Assembly (NCBI GenBank): GCA_002332755.1
Contig: DDBO01000032.1
Span: 1 to 16,289 of the forward strand
Source: Bacteroidales bacterium UBA2030
GTDB lineage: Bacteria; Bacteroidota; Bacteroidia; Bacteroidales; TTA-H9
DNA length: 16,289 nt
Reading direction: 5' to 3'
In this document: in pieces, positions 1 through 8,037 of the stretch
Layout: every line of letters starts with the position of its first letter
How positions within the stretch are numbered: position 1 is the stretch's first letter
Notes under the pieces: model-generated
Database searches by the model: none
The model's input: the letters and a program-made list of their open reading frames with translations, nothing else
Told to the model about the DNA's origin: nothing
Made by a program: the position numbers and the translations under genes

Positions 1-1084
1 GGAACAGGAAAATAAAGCCAAGCGCATATAGCAAAGGGGGTTTAAGGTCGATGGAACCCCCATAAAGCGTGGCTACCCAGTTGAATACCTTAATGGCACT
101 GGGAACAGCAACCAAAAATGTTAGAAGAGAGAAGATAACCCGTGCAGGTCCGCTCATGCCACTGGTAAACATGTGATGCCCCCAAACAAAATAACCGATA
201 AACGCTATAGCCAGGCTTGAATAGGCAATGGCCTTATACCCGAAAATTCTTCGCCGGGCAAAAACAGGTATAACTTCTGAGATTACCCCCATACCGGGTA
301 AAATCATGATGTAGACAGCCGGGTGAGAATAAATCCAAAAAAGGTGTTGATAGAGAATGGGGTCGCCACCCAATGAAGGATCGAAAAGACCAATTCCCAG
401 CATACGCTCGACAGCAATCATCAGAAGAGTTATGCCAACCACCGGAGTTGCAAGCAATTGTATCCACGCCGTAGCATATAGTGCCCAGGCAAAAAGCGGC
501 ATGCGAAACCATGTCATCCCGGGAGCTCTCATCCGGTGGATAGTAACAATGAAATTGAGACCTGTAAGAATGGAGGAGAAACCCAATATAAAAGCTGCCA
601 AGACTGCAATGGTGACATTGGTACCTGTTCTTACACTGTAAGGGGCATAAAAAGTCCAACCCGTATCGGGAGCATTTCCAAACAAAAGCGTGGAGAGAGC
701 CATCAAGGCGCCCAAAATGTAAAGATACCAGGAAAGCAGATTGAGTTTAGGAAATGCCACATCGCGTGCACCAAGCAACAAAGGAAGTGCAATGTTCCCA
801 AATACTGCAGGAATACCGGGAATTACAAATAAAAAAATCATGATCACCCCATGCAAGGTAAACAAAGAATTGTAGGTCTGAGGTTCTACGATATCCTTAC
901 CTGGGTTCATCAATTCTAAACGCATCAGGATGCCCAACAATACACCAATAAGGAAGAAAGCTGTCAACGAATAAAAGTAAAGCAGGCCAATGCGTTTGTG
1001 GTCGGTCGAGGTAATCCAGGCCCAAATACCCTTTTTCCCTCCCGTATCCTGGAAAAAATTCAAATGTTGAACGGTTTCACTCAT
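1..1084 (-). CDS. ctaD: Haem-copper (aa3/caa3-type) oxidase subunit I, C-terminus cut off by the window start
   Basis: Catalytic subunit of a terminal oxidase that reduces O2 to water in the cytoplasmic membrane. The ATG at 1084 opens a frame of 361 residues that runs off the window edge; full-length family members are well over 500 residues. Visible ligands are low-spin haem His78 (FTLHG), CuB His254 (YSHPAVY) and CuB His303/His304 (GHHMF). The D-channel entrance Asp108 (GARDVAFP) and K-channel Lys332 (PSAIKVFNW) are present. The usual proton-gate Glu of the HPEVY motif is absent. Tyr252-Ser253 occupy the preceding turn, which is the signature of A2-type oxidases. The haem a/a3 ligands of the last helices lie outside the window. 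It starts 6 bases after the sco stop and so is almost certainly cotranscribed with it. No CuA subunit II gene precedes it here; one may lie downstream, outside the window. Confidence 0.95.
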   Translation of the reverse strand, partial: MSETVQHLNFFQDTGGKKGIWAWITSTDHKRIGLLYFYSLTAFFLIGVLLGILMRLELMNPGKDIVEPQTYNSLFTLHGVIMIFLFVIPGIPAVFGNIALPLLLGARDVAFPKLNLLSWYLYILGALMALSTLLFGNAPDTGWTFYAPYSVRTGTNVTIAVLAAFILGFSSILTGLNFIVTIHRMRAPGMTWFRMPLFAWALYATAWIQLLATPVVGITLLMIAVERMLGIGLFDPSLGGDPILYQHLFWIYSHPAVYIMILPGMGVISEVIPVFARRRIFGYKAIAYSSLAIAFIGYFVWGHHMFTSGMSGPARVIFSLLTFLVAVPSAIKVFNWVATLYGGSIDLKPPLLYALGFIFLF

Positions 1085-1090
1085 GGACTA

Positions 1091-1876
1091 TCAGGTATTT
1101 AATTTCTGTTTAGGTTTTAACCAGAGGATAAGAAATAACAGCAAAGCAGCTCCGAGCACAAGTGCTCCGGTTACTTTGGTAATATTGAACACGTATTTTT
1201 TGCCTTCGGCATCGTAGCTAAAGCAAAATTTGAGTACTTTACTGATAGTGGGGCCGGACTTTTCCTGGCTTGCTTCAACAATAGCCATTTTCAGGTCGAA
1301 AGGAAGAAAATATGTACCGTGCAGATACCGGGTAATCTTTCCATGAGGACTAACAACCATGATAGCCGCGGCATGTACATAATCTTTACCCTGATGCAAA
1401 TACCTGAAGCCAAAGGTCTGGGTGGCTTTGGTTATGTTCACGCTGTCGCCCGTGAGCCAGATCCAGGAGGCTGTATCAACAGGTTTTTTAATTTGTTTAA
1501 GGTAATTGTGTTTTTTCTTTTTGCCAAGTGTTGGTGTATCACTGGGATTGAAAGAGATGGTAATAACCTGATAGTCTTTGCCTAATTCAAGGTCGCTTCG
1601 GGAAATTACCTCGGCAAGGCCGTCTAATAGGGGGCTACATAACCCGGGACAATTATAATATACGAATGAGACAACAGTGGGCTTGGTGATGAGCGATTTT
1701 AAATTTACAAGTGTACTGTCCTGGTTCACCAACCAAATATCATTTGGCAAAATTTCGTCCAGGTGCTCATAAATTCCAACAGGTCCGTCTGAGGAAAATT
1801 TTTTGGGGTCGAAGGTCTGGCCAGACGCTGAAAACACGCCCACCATCAGGATGGAGAGGAGTATTCGAAAGTTCAT
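1091..1876 (-). CDS. sco: SCO1/SenC/PrrC-family copper chaperone, membrane-anchored
   Basis: A thioredoxin-fold copper chaperone or thiol-disulfide protein that helps deliver copper to haem-copper oxidases on the periplasmic side. The 261-residue product has an N-terminal hydrophobic signal (residues about 4-19). The CxxxC copper motif CPGLC is at 76-80, and the distal copper His is probably His168 in DYVHAAA, where other family members have DHS or DHT. A C-terminal hydrophobic helix at roughly 233-253 is followed by a basic tail (KPKQK), so the protein probably has a C-terminal membrane anchor as well. It sits between ccoP (43 bases upstream) and ctaD (6 bases downstream), which suits service to the CuA/CuB sites of the ctaD-encoded oxidase, or CuB of the cbb3 oxidase, or both. 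An 8-bp hairpin lies just before its start codon. Confidence 0.92.
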   Translation of the reverse strand: MNFRILLSILMVGVFSASGQTFDPKKFSSDGPVGIYEHLDEILPNDIWLVNQDSTLVNLKSLITKPTVVSFVYYNCPGLCSPLLDGLAEVISRSDLELGKDYQVITISFNPSDTPTLGKKKKHNYLKQIKKPVDTASWIWLTGDSVNITKATQTFGFRYLHQGKDYVHAAAIMVVSPHGKITRYLHGTYFLPFDLKMAIVEASQEKSGPTISKVLKFCFSYDAEGKKYVFNITKVTGALVLGAALLLFLILWLKPKQKLNT

Positions 1877-1877
1877 T

Positions 1878-1905
1878 TGCTTGTTTTAAAGCATTCTAAC
1901 AAGCA
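1878..1905 (-). other. Intercistronic hairpin directly before the sco start
   Basis: TGCTTGTT and AACAAGCA form an 8-bp inverted repeat with a 12-base loop. On the minus strand the stem ends two bases before the sco ATG at 1876. It has no following T-tract, so it is not an obvious terminator. It could affect translation initiation of sco or mark an mRNA processing point between the cbb3 and sco-ctaD parts of the operon. The role is inference. Confidence 0.35.
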
Positions 1906-1919
1906 TACAACATTTTTGT

Positions 1920-2507
1920 TTACTCCTCAATATACAATTCTCCCTGAGGGGCCTTTGCATTAGGGGGATTGCTGCCTTTTAAACTAATCACATAGCTTGC
2001 CAATTGCAGAATCTGCTCTTCAGTAGCCTGATCCTTAAAGGGTGGCATGCCTTTGGCAGCTACGCCATTTTTAATAACTTCATAGATATTTTTGATACCG
2101 CCTCCATGAATCCAATAATTATCCGTAAGGTTGGGTCCGATAGTATTGCCTTCACCCAAATCACCGTGGCAAGAATTGCAGACTTTTTGTTTGTACAATT
2201 CTTGTCCTTTGGCGAGGTTGGCTTCATCAGTAAAGGCAACTATCTCTAATTCCGCTTGGGGGCCTTTGGCTGCAGCAGCAAGATCCATCTCTCGTTTGTA
2301 TTCATCTTCAGGGAATAAGCCCTGCTTAAAAACATGGTAATGAAACACATAAATTACTCCAAAGAAAATGGTGATATAGAACAGATACATAAACCAGCGA
2401 GGAGGATCATTATCCAATTCTTTGATTCCGTCAAAATCGTGGGGGAGCAACAATTCATGCTCACCAGGCTTGATATCGGCCTTATTTTCTTCTTGATAGT
2501 TATTCAT
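1920..2507 (-). CDS. ccoP: cbb3-type cytochrome c oxidase subunit CcoP, single-haem form
   Basis: Membrane-anchored cytochrome c subunit that passes electrons toward the CcoNO catalytic subunit. The 195-residue product has the CcoP N-terminal signature (FDGIKELDNDPPRWF, residues 25-39) and one transmembrane helix at about 40-58. A single class I cytochrome c domain follows, with haem motif CNSCH at 110-114 and probable axial Met154 (KGMPPF). Proteobacterial CcoP carries two haems c; only one is present here, as I recall from other Bacteroidota. The haem domain closely resembles the extra domain at the C-terminus of the ccoNO product: both have GPNLTDNYW-HGG and both end in NPPNAKAPQGE. The start overlaps the ccoQ stop by four bases (ATGA), so translation is probably coupled. 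Confidence 0.93.
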   Translation of the reverse strand: MNNYQEENKADIKPGEHELLLPHDFDGIKELDNDPPRWFMYLFYITIFFGVIYVFHYHVFKQGLFPEDEYKREMDLAAAAKGPQAELEIVAFTDEANLAKGQELYKQKVCNSCHGDLGEGNTIGPNLTDNYWIHGGGIKNIYEVIKNGVAAKGMPPFKDQATEEQILQLASYVISLKGSNPPNAKAPQGELYIEE

Positions 2508-2704
2508 GGTTGATCGGTTTTTGAATTTACGTTTGGATTGCTTTCGTCAAGTGGAGATTGTGCCATTTGGTCAACAAATGACTTTTTTAGGGAGTAAGTG
2601 TGAATAACAATAGCAATAAAAACCAGCATAAAAATGATAAGGGCAATGGCCTGATAGATGCCATTTGCTGCAAATTCACCCAGAGCGTATTGTATTAACT
2701 TCAT
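2504..2704 (-). CDS. ccoQ: Small cbb3 oxidase subunit CcoQ-like
   Basis: A small single-span membrane protein of 66 residues. In other bacteria CcoQ stabilises the cbb3 complex or its CcoP interaction. One hydrophobic helix lies at about residues 15-36 (GIYQAIALIIFMLVFIAIVI), followed by a polar tail, which is the CcoQ architecture. I chose the ATG at 2704 (MKLIQYALG) over an in-frame TTG nine bases upstream. With this start the gene begins 12 bases after the ccoNO stop and overlaps ccoP by four bases. Identification depends on size, topology and position between ccoNO and ccoP more than on conserved residues, because CcoQ sequences diverge strongly. Confidence 0.8.
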   Translation of the reverse strand: MKLIQYALGEFAANGIYQAIALIIFMLVFIAIVIHTYSLKKSFVDQMAQSPLDESNPNVNSKTDQP

Positions 2705-2716
2705 AGTTGTCAAGGT

Positions 2717-5200
2717 TTAACGATTGAACACTTCACCCTGAGGGGCTTTGGCATTGGGAGGATTCGTTCCTATGATGCTGATTACAAAACTGAAAACCTT
2801 TTGCAACTCTTCAGGTTTAAGCATAGCATTTTGCGCTGGCATACCCTTTTCGGGAAAGCCATTGTAGATGCTGTGGAAAATATCATCATTGGTTCCACCG
2901 TGCAACCAGTAATTATCGGTCAGGTTAGGACCTACCGCATTGCCTTGGCCTTCAGGCCCATGGCAGGCAGCACAATAAGTGGCGTAAAGGGCTTTTCCCT
3001 GGGTGAGGCTGGATTCATCTTCCAGCAAATCAGGAGCAGGTTTAATGTCTTTTTCCGTTTTTTCATTTCCACCAGGTAAAGCAATGTCGCGGCCTAATTT
3101 GTGCATATAAGCTATCATGGCAATAATTTCTTTGTCCGGGGTAATATCAATCCCATTCCCCTGTAATTCGGCAGCTATCTGTGAAGCCTGATGCATTAAA
3201 TCTTTGTTTGCTTCTTTTTCGTAACCCTCAGGATAGGGAACACCCAACCATTTCATTACCCGAATCTTTGCAGCGGTAGTAGATGTATCGAGGGCATTTG
3301 TAATAAGCCATGGATAGGCAGGCATAATAGATTGTTGATTCATCTTCTGCGGGTCCAGAAAATGATTGTAATGCCAGGCCGCAGTTTTATACATTTTACC
3401 GCCAGGTACGCCGGCTCTTAACAAATCGGGGCCAGTACGCTTGCTACCCCACTGGAACGGATGGTCATAAACAAATTCTCCCGCTTTGGCATAGTCACCA
3501 TAACGCTCCGTTTCGCTGCGGAAAGGACGCACCATTTGGCTATGGCAGGTGTAGCAACCTTCGCGAATATAAATATCGCGACCCTGAAGTTCCAAAGGAG
3601 AGTAAGGCTTCATGGATTCGATGGTGGCTATGTTGCTCTTTACGGATAAAAAGGGCACGATGCTGACAACCGAGGCTATCACCACGGCCACTATTACCCA
3701 GAAAGTGAATTGCAGCGGTTTACGCTCGAGCCATGCATGACGCTTTTCTCCTTCCATTCTGTTTGAAGGATACGTGGGCAAAGGTTGAACTTCAGCTACT
3801 TCATCTGCTACAAAAGAACCCTGCCTGATTGTTTTAACAATATTAACGACAAACAAAACAGCACCAGATAGATAGAGCAAGCCACCCAGGGCACGGGTAT
3901 AATACATTGGAAGTATTTGTACCACGGTCTCCATAAAATTAGGATAGCGCAAAAAACCTTCCTCTGTAAACTCTTTCCACATCAGGCTTTGAGTAATTGC
4001 GGCCCAATAGAGGGGTATGGCATACAGCAAGATTCCTAAGGTACCCAGCCAAAAATGCGTATTTGCCCATTTTACGCTATACAGTTTTGTATTGAAAAGT
4101 CTGGGAATAAGATAGTAAAGCATGGAAAAGGTCAGGAATCCATTCCAGGCCATACCCCCAATATGTACATGGCCGATAGTCCAATCGGTGAAATGGGTAA
4201 TGGCATTCACTAATTTCGTTGACATCATGGGGCCTTCGAATGTACTCATGCCGTAAGCAGTCACAGCCACCACCATAAATTTAAGGACAGGGTCTTCTCT
4301 TACTCTGTCCCAGGCACCTCTGAGGGTTAATAAACCATTAATCATGCCTCCCCACGAAGGAGCAATCAACATAACAGAAAACACTGTACCCAAAGTTTGC
4401 GCCCAATTAGGTACTGATTGATAAAGCAAATGATGCGGTCCTGTCCAGATATAGATAAAAACCAAAGCCCAGAAGTGAATGATCCCCATTCGATAACTAT
4501 AGATAGGGCGATTGGCCTGCTTGGGTAGGTAATAATACATCAACCCCAGATAGGGTGTCGTTAGAAAAAAGGCTACCGCATTGTGCCCATACCACCACTG
4601 CACAAGTGCATCCTGCAATCCGGCATATACCGGATAACTTTTGAGCAGACTGACCGGTATTTCAATGGAATTAAAGACATGCAAAACCGTGACCGTCACC
4701 CAGGAGGCTATATAGAACCAAATGGCTACGTATAGATGTTGTACCCGCCGCTTGGCTATCGTTCCAAACATATTATAACCAAAAGCTAACCATACCACAG
4801 CTATCATTATATCTATAGGCCATTCCAATTCTGCATATTCTTTCGACATCGTAAAACCAAGGGCTAAGGTTATGGCGGCTAAAACAATAATCAATTGCCA
4901 ACCCCAAAAATGAAAATAGCTGAGCAAATCGCTATACATGCGGGTTTTAAGCAGCCTTTGCATAGAATGATAAACCCCTGTAAAAATGGCATTTCCTACA
5001 AAAGCAAAAATTACCGCATTGGTATGAATAGGTCTTATTCGTCCGAAGGTAAGAAAAGCCGTGTTAAAATTGAAGATTGGATGGGCCAATTGCAAAGCAA
5101 TCAGAAGCCCGACCAACATGCCTACAAGTCCCCAAAAAATGGTAGCATAGGCAAAATACTTGACGATTTTGTTGTCGTAATGGATTCTTTCGGTTTCCAT
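2717..5200 (-). CDS. ccoNO: Fused cbb3 oxidase CcoN-CcoO with an additional C-terminal cytochrome c domain
   Basis: Catalytic core of a high-affinity cbb3-type oxidase, 827 residues. Residues 1-460 are CcoN: low-spin haem His59 (RPIHTNA), CuB His206 (WWYGHNA) and His256/His257 (GPHHLL), plus His344 and His346 (GHVHIGG) for the haems. A linker and a transmembrane helix (about 497-518) lead to CcoO, with haem motif CYTCH at 549-553 and probable axial Met626 (SIMPAYPW). After CcoO comes an acidic linker and a second cytochrome c domain, with haem motif CAACH at 743-747 and probable Met787 (KGMPAQ). The CcoN-CcoO fusion is typical of Bacteroidota; the terminal domain makes the protein longer than the plain fusion of roughly 700 residues. 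That domain is a near paralogue of the CcoP haem domain. The gene follows ccoS by 16 bases. Confidence 0.95.
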   Translation of the reverse strand: METERIHYDNKIVKYFAYATIFWGLVGMLVGLLIALQLAHPIFNFNTAFLTFGRIRPIHTNAVIFAFVGNAIFTGVYHSMQRLLKTRMYSDLLSYFHFWGWQLIIVLAAITLALGFTMSKEYAELEWPIDIMIAVVWLAFGYNMFGTIAKRRVQHLYVAIWFYIASWVTVTVLHVFNSIEIPVSLLKSYPVYAGLQDALVQWWYGHNAVAFFLTTPYLGLMYYYLPKQANRPIYSYRMGIIHFWALVFIYIWTGPHHLLYQSVPNWAQTLGTVFSVMLIAPSWGGMINGLLTLRGAWDRVREDPVLKFMVVAVTAYGMSTFEGPMMSTKLVNAITHFTDWTIGHVHIGGMAWNGFLTFSMLYYLIPRLFNTKLYSVKWANTHFWLGTLGILLYAIPLYWAAITQSLMWKEFTEEGFLRYPNFMETVVQILPMYYTRALGGLLYLSGAVLFVVNIVKTIRQGSFVADEVAEVQPLPTYPSNRMEGEKRHAWLERKPLQFTFWVIVAVVIASVVSIVPFLSVKSNIATIESMKPYSPLELQGRDIYIREGCYTCHSQMVRPFRSETERYGDYAKAGEFVYDHPFQWGSKRTGPDLLRAGVPGGKMYKTAAWHYNHFLDPQKMNQQSIMPAYPWLITNALDTSTTAAKIRVMKWLGVPYPEGYEKEANKDLMHQASQIAAELQGNGIDITPDKEIIAMIAYMHKLGRDIALPGGNEKTEKDIKPAPDLLEDESSLTQGKALYATYCAACHGPEGQGNAVGPNLTDNYWLHGGTNDDIFHSIYNGFPEKGMPAQNAMLKPEELQKVFSFVISIIGTNPPNAKAPQGEVFNR

Positions 5201-5216
5201 AAAATTTGGATTTTGG

Positions 5217-5423
5217 TTATGATGGATTTGATTTTGAATTCAATTCATTCACATGGGATGGATCTGTGTTAGGCTCAGGAGTATGCAGCTCATCATGTAA
5301 AATTCTGACCGAAGGGGTATAAGTATCATCGAATTGACCACTTTTAGTCGCCCAATAAAAGGCAACCAAAAATCCAAGAGCTAGTAAAAAACCTGCAGAT
5401 GCCAGTATTAAAATAATGCTCAT
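5217..5423 (-). CDS. ccoS: cbb3 oxidase maturation protein CcoS
   Basis: A small assembly factor needed for cofactor insertion into cbb3 oxidases in other bacteria. The 68-residue product starts with a hydrophobic helix (residues about 2-24) and carries the diagnostic CcoS stretch AFYWATKSGQFDDTYTPSVR (residues 21-40), then a polar, probably cytoplasmic tail. It is the first gene of the tight ccoS-ccoNO-ccoQ-ccoP-sco-ctaD run. A 93-base AT-rich gap with a -7-like box separates it from ccoI, so a promoter for the structural genes may lie just upstream. Confidence 0.93.
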   Translation of the reverse strand: MSIILILASAGFLLALGFLVAFYWATKSGQFDDTYTPSVRILHDELHTPEPNTDPSHVNELNSKSNPS

Positions 5424-5460
5424 GTACCTATTGCATATTAAGGTATTGAATTACCATAGC

Positions 5461-5468
5461 CAAATATA
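5461..5468 (-). promoter_or_regulatory. Candidate Bacteroidota -7 box upstream of ccoS
   Basis: On the minus strand this reads TATATTTG, matching the Bacteroidota sigma-factor -7 consensus TAnnTTTG. It lies 37 bases before the ccoS ATG in a very AT-rich gap. I found no clear TTG-type -33 element at the expected distance, so the call rests on the -7 box and position alone. The same octamer precedes lemA at 13553-13560. Confidence 0.35.
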
Positions 5469-5516
5469 TAAAACAAAATTCATATATTTTATAATCTTTT
5501 GTTATTTAAACAGAAT

Positions 5517-7943
5517 TCAAATTATGCGTGGTGACTTTTTTAAATAAAAATGTGCAAGCAGACTGGTAGCCACAGTTGTAAAAGCCACAACACTTACGGA
5601 ACTGGCAGGCATAAGAATGGCGGCAATAAGGGGAGAAAGTAGTCCGCGTGCAGCAAAGCTTAAACCTACAATATTATAAATGAGTGAAATTAACAAAGAA
5701 GCCCTGACAACTCCCATGTTTTTCCTACTCATCTGAAGAAAACGGGGTAATATGGGCAAGGAATCCGCCTCGAGAATTGCATCGGAGGCAGGTGTAAAAT
5801 AATAAACCCTGTCGGCAATGCTTATGCCCGCAAGGCCGGCACTTAGTGCCCCTGCATCGTTGAGGCCATCGCCGATCATGATAACTCGTTTGCCCCTGTT
5901 AACCAACTCACGGATATAATCCCGCTTTTCAACAGGGGAAAGACGAAAACGAACATTTTCGGGAGCAAACCATTTGCCGATGGGCAAGCCGGTGGCAGAG
6001 GTATCTCCACTGATTAAATGCAATTCATAATCCTGGGCTACTTCAGAAATAAGAATATCTATACCTTCTCTCAGTCTGGCTCCGATTTCAAAAAATCCAA
6101 TAGGCTCGTCTCCTAATCTGAGGTAAACACGGGGTGAGGAATCATCATCCCTTTCGAAGCCGGGTAATTGTGTAAATTCGGCTGAGCCTGCCATTACTCT
6201 TTTTCCTTTGTATACCGCCAACAATCCGCGAGAAGTCAATTCCCGGTAATTTTCAAGAGATAATGTTGCGTCGCCTTCACCTAAATACTTATAGACAGCC
6301 TGGCTGAGCGGGTGAGTGGAGTGCATGAAAAGACTCCTGAAAACCATTCGTTCTTCTTCAGAAAGTTTTCTGCCAAAATACTTAACATCGTAAACATCAG
6401 GGCGAGTGAGGGTTCCGGTTTTATCGAAAACTATGGTATCGGCATGAGCCAGTTGCTCTACCACTTCAGGTTTCTTTAGATAGAACCCTTTGTGTCCAAA
6501 ATAGCGACGTGTGTTTCCAAAGGTAAATGGCAGGGTAAGGGCAATGGCACAAGGACAAGCCACAATAAGCACCGAAACAAAAGCCCTGACGGCCAGTGAA
6601 GGATTAAAAACAAGCCAGAATATTAATGTAATTAAAGAAACACTCAAAAGCCCATAAACAAAGTAATGACTCACTTTAGTAATTAACGGCTGAAGGCTAC
6701 TTTTCTTCTCATTTTCGTCGTCATGATGCTGGTTCCAAAGTGAAGTAAGCTTACTTTCATCAACTGCAGCAGAAACTTCAACATAAATACTTTCACCGAT
6801 TTGCCTGCCTCCGCCAAACACGGCCTGGCCTTCGCTTACTGCCACGGGTTTCGATTCACCCGTCACAAAGCTATAATCAATCGTTCCAACACCCGATCTC
6901 AGTATGCCATCCGCAGGAATAAGTTCCTTATTTCTTATCCTCAGAATATCCCCGGGTTTTATTTCTTTCAGCAGAGTGCTTTCTTCCACTCCTGAATCAT
7001 TAACCCGGGTTACTGCTACAGGAAAATATGCCTTATAATCCCGTTCAAACGATAAAGCATCGTAAGTTTTCGATTGATACCATTTTCCGATAAGCAATAA
7101 AAATACAAATCCAGCAAGAGAATCGAAATATCCATTGCGTCCCTCACCCAACACCATCCACGTACTTTGCCCCCACAATGCAAGCATGCCGATTGAAATA
7201 GGAAGATCTAAATTTAAAATACCATGTTTCAGATTTTTGAAGGCCGATAGAAAATAATCGCGCCCTCCGTACAACATGGCAAGTGTACCCAAAAACAAAT
7301 TGATAAGGTTAAAAAGCTGATGCAGAGGTCCGTCGATGGGTTCATGAATAGCTAGATATTCAGGGAAACTAAACAACATGGTGTTACCAAAACAGAAACC
7401 TGCAACTCCCAATTGGAGAATCAGAATCCTGGAATTGCGCCTTCCTTTTTGGCCTTCGGTTTGTTCGAGCGTAATTTCAGGTGCATAATGAATAGAATCG
7501 AGTAAATCGGCCAATTGCCGAAGTGAAATATTTTTGGGACGGAAAACAACAGATACTTCCTTTTTATTGAAATTAACCATCGAAGTCACAATCCCGGGAT
7601 GCATTCGGTGAAGGTTCTCGAGAAGCCAAATACAGCTGCTGCAATGAATGGCAGGGATATAAAAGGTAACCCGGGAGAATTGCTCATTCGAAAATTCAAG
7701 CAATTTCCTTTTTATTTCCTCTTTATCCAGAAATGCATAACGCGAGGAGGAGCTTGCATTTTCATCGGTCTTCACCCCCTGGGGAATATCCATTAAGGTG
7801 TAATACTGTCCCAGTTTGTTTTCTTCCAGAAGCTGATACACTGTCCGGCAACCCTGGCAACAAAAGGGTTTACCGTCGTAAATTACGGGGTCTTTGCCGC
7901 AATCTTCACCACAATGTGCACAAATTAATTTTTCTGCCATCAC
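5517..7943 (-). CDS. ccoI: Copper-translocating P1B-type ATPase CcoI/FixI
   Basis: A membrane ATPase that exports copper for assembly of the cbb3 CuB centre. The 808-residue product begins with a cysteine-rich metal-binding region (CAHC, then FCCQGC, within residues 8-32). An HMA domain follows with CSSC at about 100-103. After several transmembrane helices come the actuator motif TGES (about 360), the intramembrane metal site CPC (about 462, VACPCAIAL), the phosphorylation motif DKTGTLT (Asp about 506), the His-Pro nucleotide-domain motif THP (about 542) and the hinge GDGLND (about 690). The N-terminal double-cysteine region and the ccoS/ccoNO context point to the CcoI branch rather than a general copper-detoxifying CopA. 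There are two adjacent ATG codons at the start; either could be used. The gene is 94 bases downstream of the cytochrome c gene. Confidence 0.95.
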   Translation of the reverse strand: MMAEKLICAHCGEDCGKDPVIYDGKPFCCQGCRTVYQLLEENKLGQYYTLMDIPQGVKTDENASSSSRYAFLDKEEIKRKLLEFSNEQFSRVTFYIPAIHCSSCIWLLENLHRMHPGIVTSMVNFNKKEVSVVFRPKNISLRQLADLLDSIHYAPEITLEQTEGQKGRRNSRILILQLGVAGFCFGNTMLFSFPEYLAIHEPIDGPLHQLFNLINLFLGTLAMLYGGRDYFLSAFKNLKHGILNLDLPISIGMLALWGQSTWMVLGEGRNGYFDSLAGFVFLLLIGKWYQSKTYDALSFERDYKAYFPVAVTRVNDSGVEESTLLKEIKPGDILRIRNKELIPADGILRSGVGTIDYSFVTGESKPVAVSEGQAVFGGGRQIGESIYVEVSAAVDESKLTSLWNQHHDDENEKKSSLQPLITKVSHYFVYGLLSVSLITLIFWLVFNPSLAVRAFVSVLIVACPCAIALTLPFTFGNTRRYFGHKGFYLKKPEVVEQLAHADTIVFDKTGTLTRPDVYDVKYFGRKLSEEERMVFRSLFMHSTHPLSQAVYKYLGEGDATLSLENYRELTSRGLLAVYKGKRVMAGSAEFTQLPGFERDDDSSPRVYLRLGDEPIGFFEIGARLREGIDILISEVAQDYELHLISGDTSATGLPIGKWFAPENVRFRLSPVEKRDYIRELVNRGKRVIMIGDGLNDAGALSAGLAGISIADRVYYFTPASDAILEADSLPILPRFLQMSRKNMGVVRASLLISLIYNIVGLSFAARGLLSPLIAAILMPASSVSVVAFTTVATSLLAHFYLKKSPRII

Positions 7944-8037
7944 CTATAGCTCAGAAATTAAAATGAAGGAGCTATTCCTGCAATACGCCGCGTCTGAACC
8001 CCTGGTTCATTTAACTTCTTTTGACCATTATGAAATT

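Noticed and set aside
5424..5516. FNR-type palindrome search before ccoS
   Set aside because: No TTGAT-N4-ATCAA-like site is present, so oxygen control by an FNR-like regulator is not supported from this gap.
7995..8009. Inverted repeat TGAACC/GGTTCA between the cytochrome c gene and ccoI
   Set aside because: The stem is only 6 bp and has no T-tract on the minus strand, the strand being transcribed. It is too weak to call a terminator.
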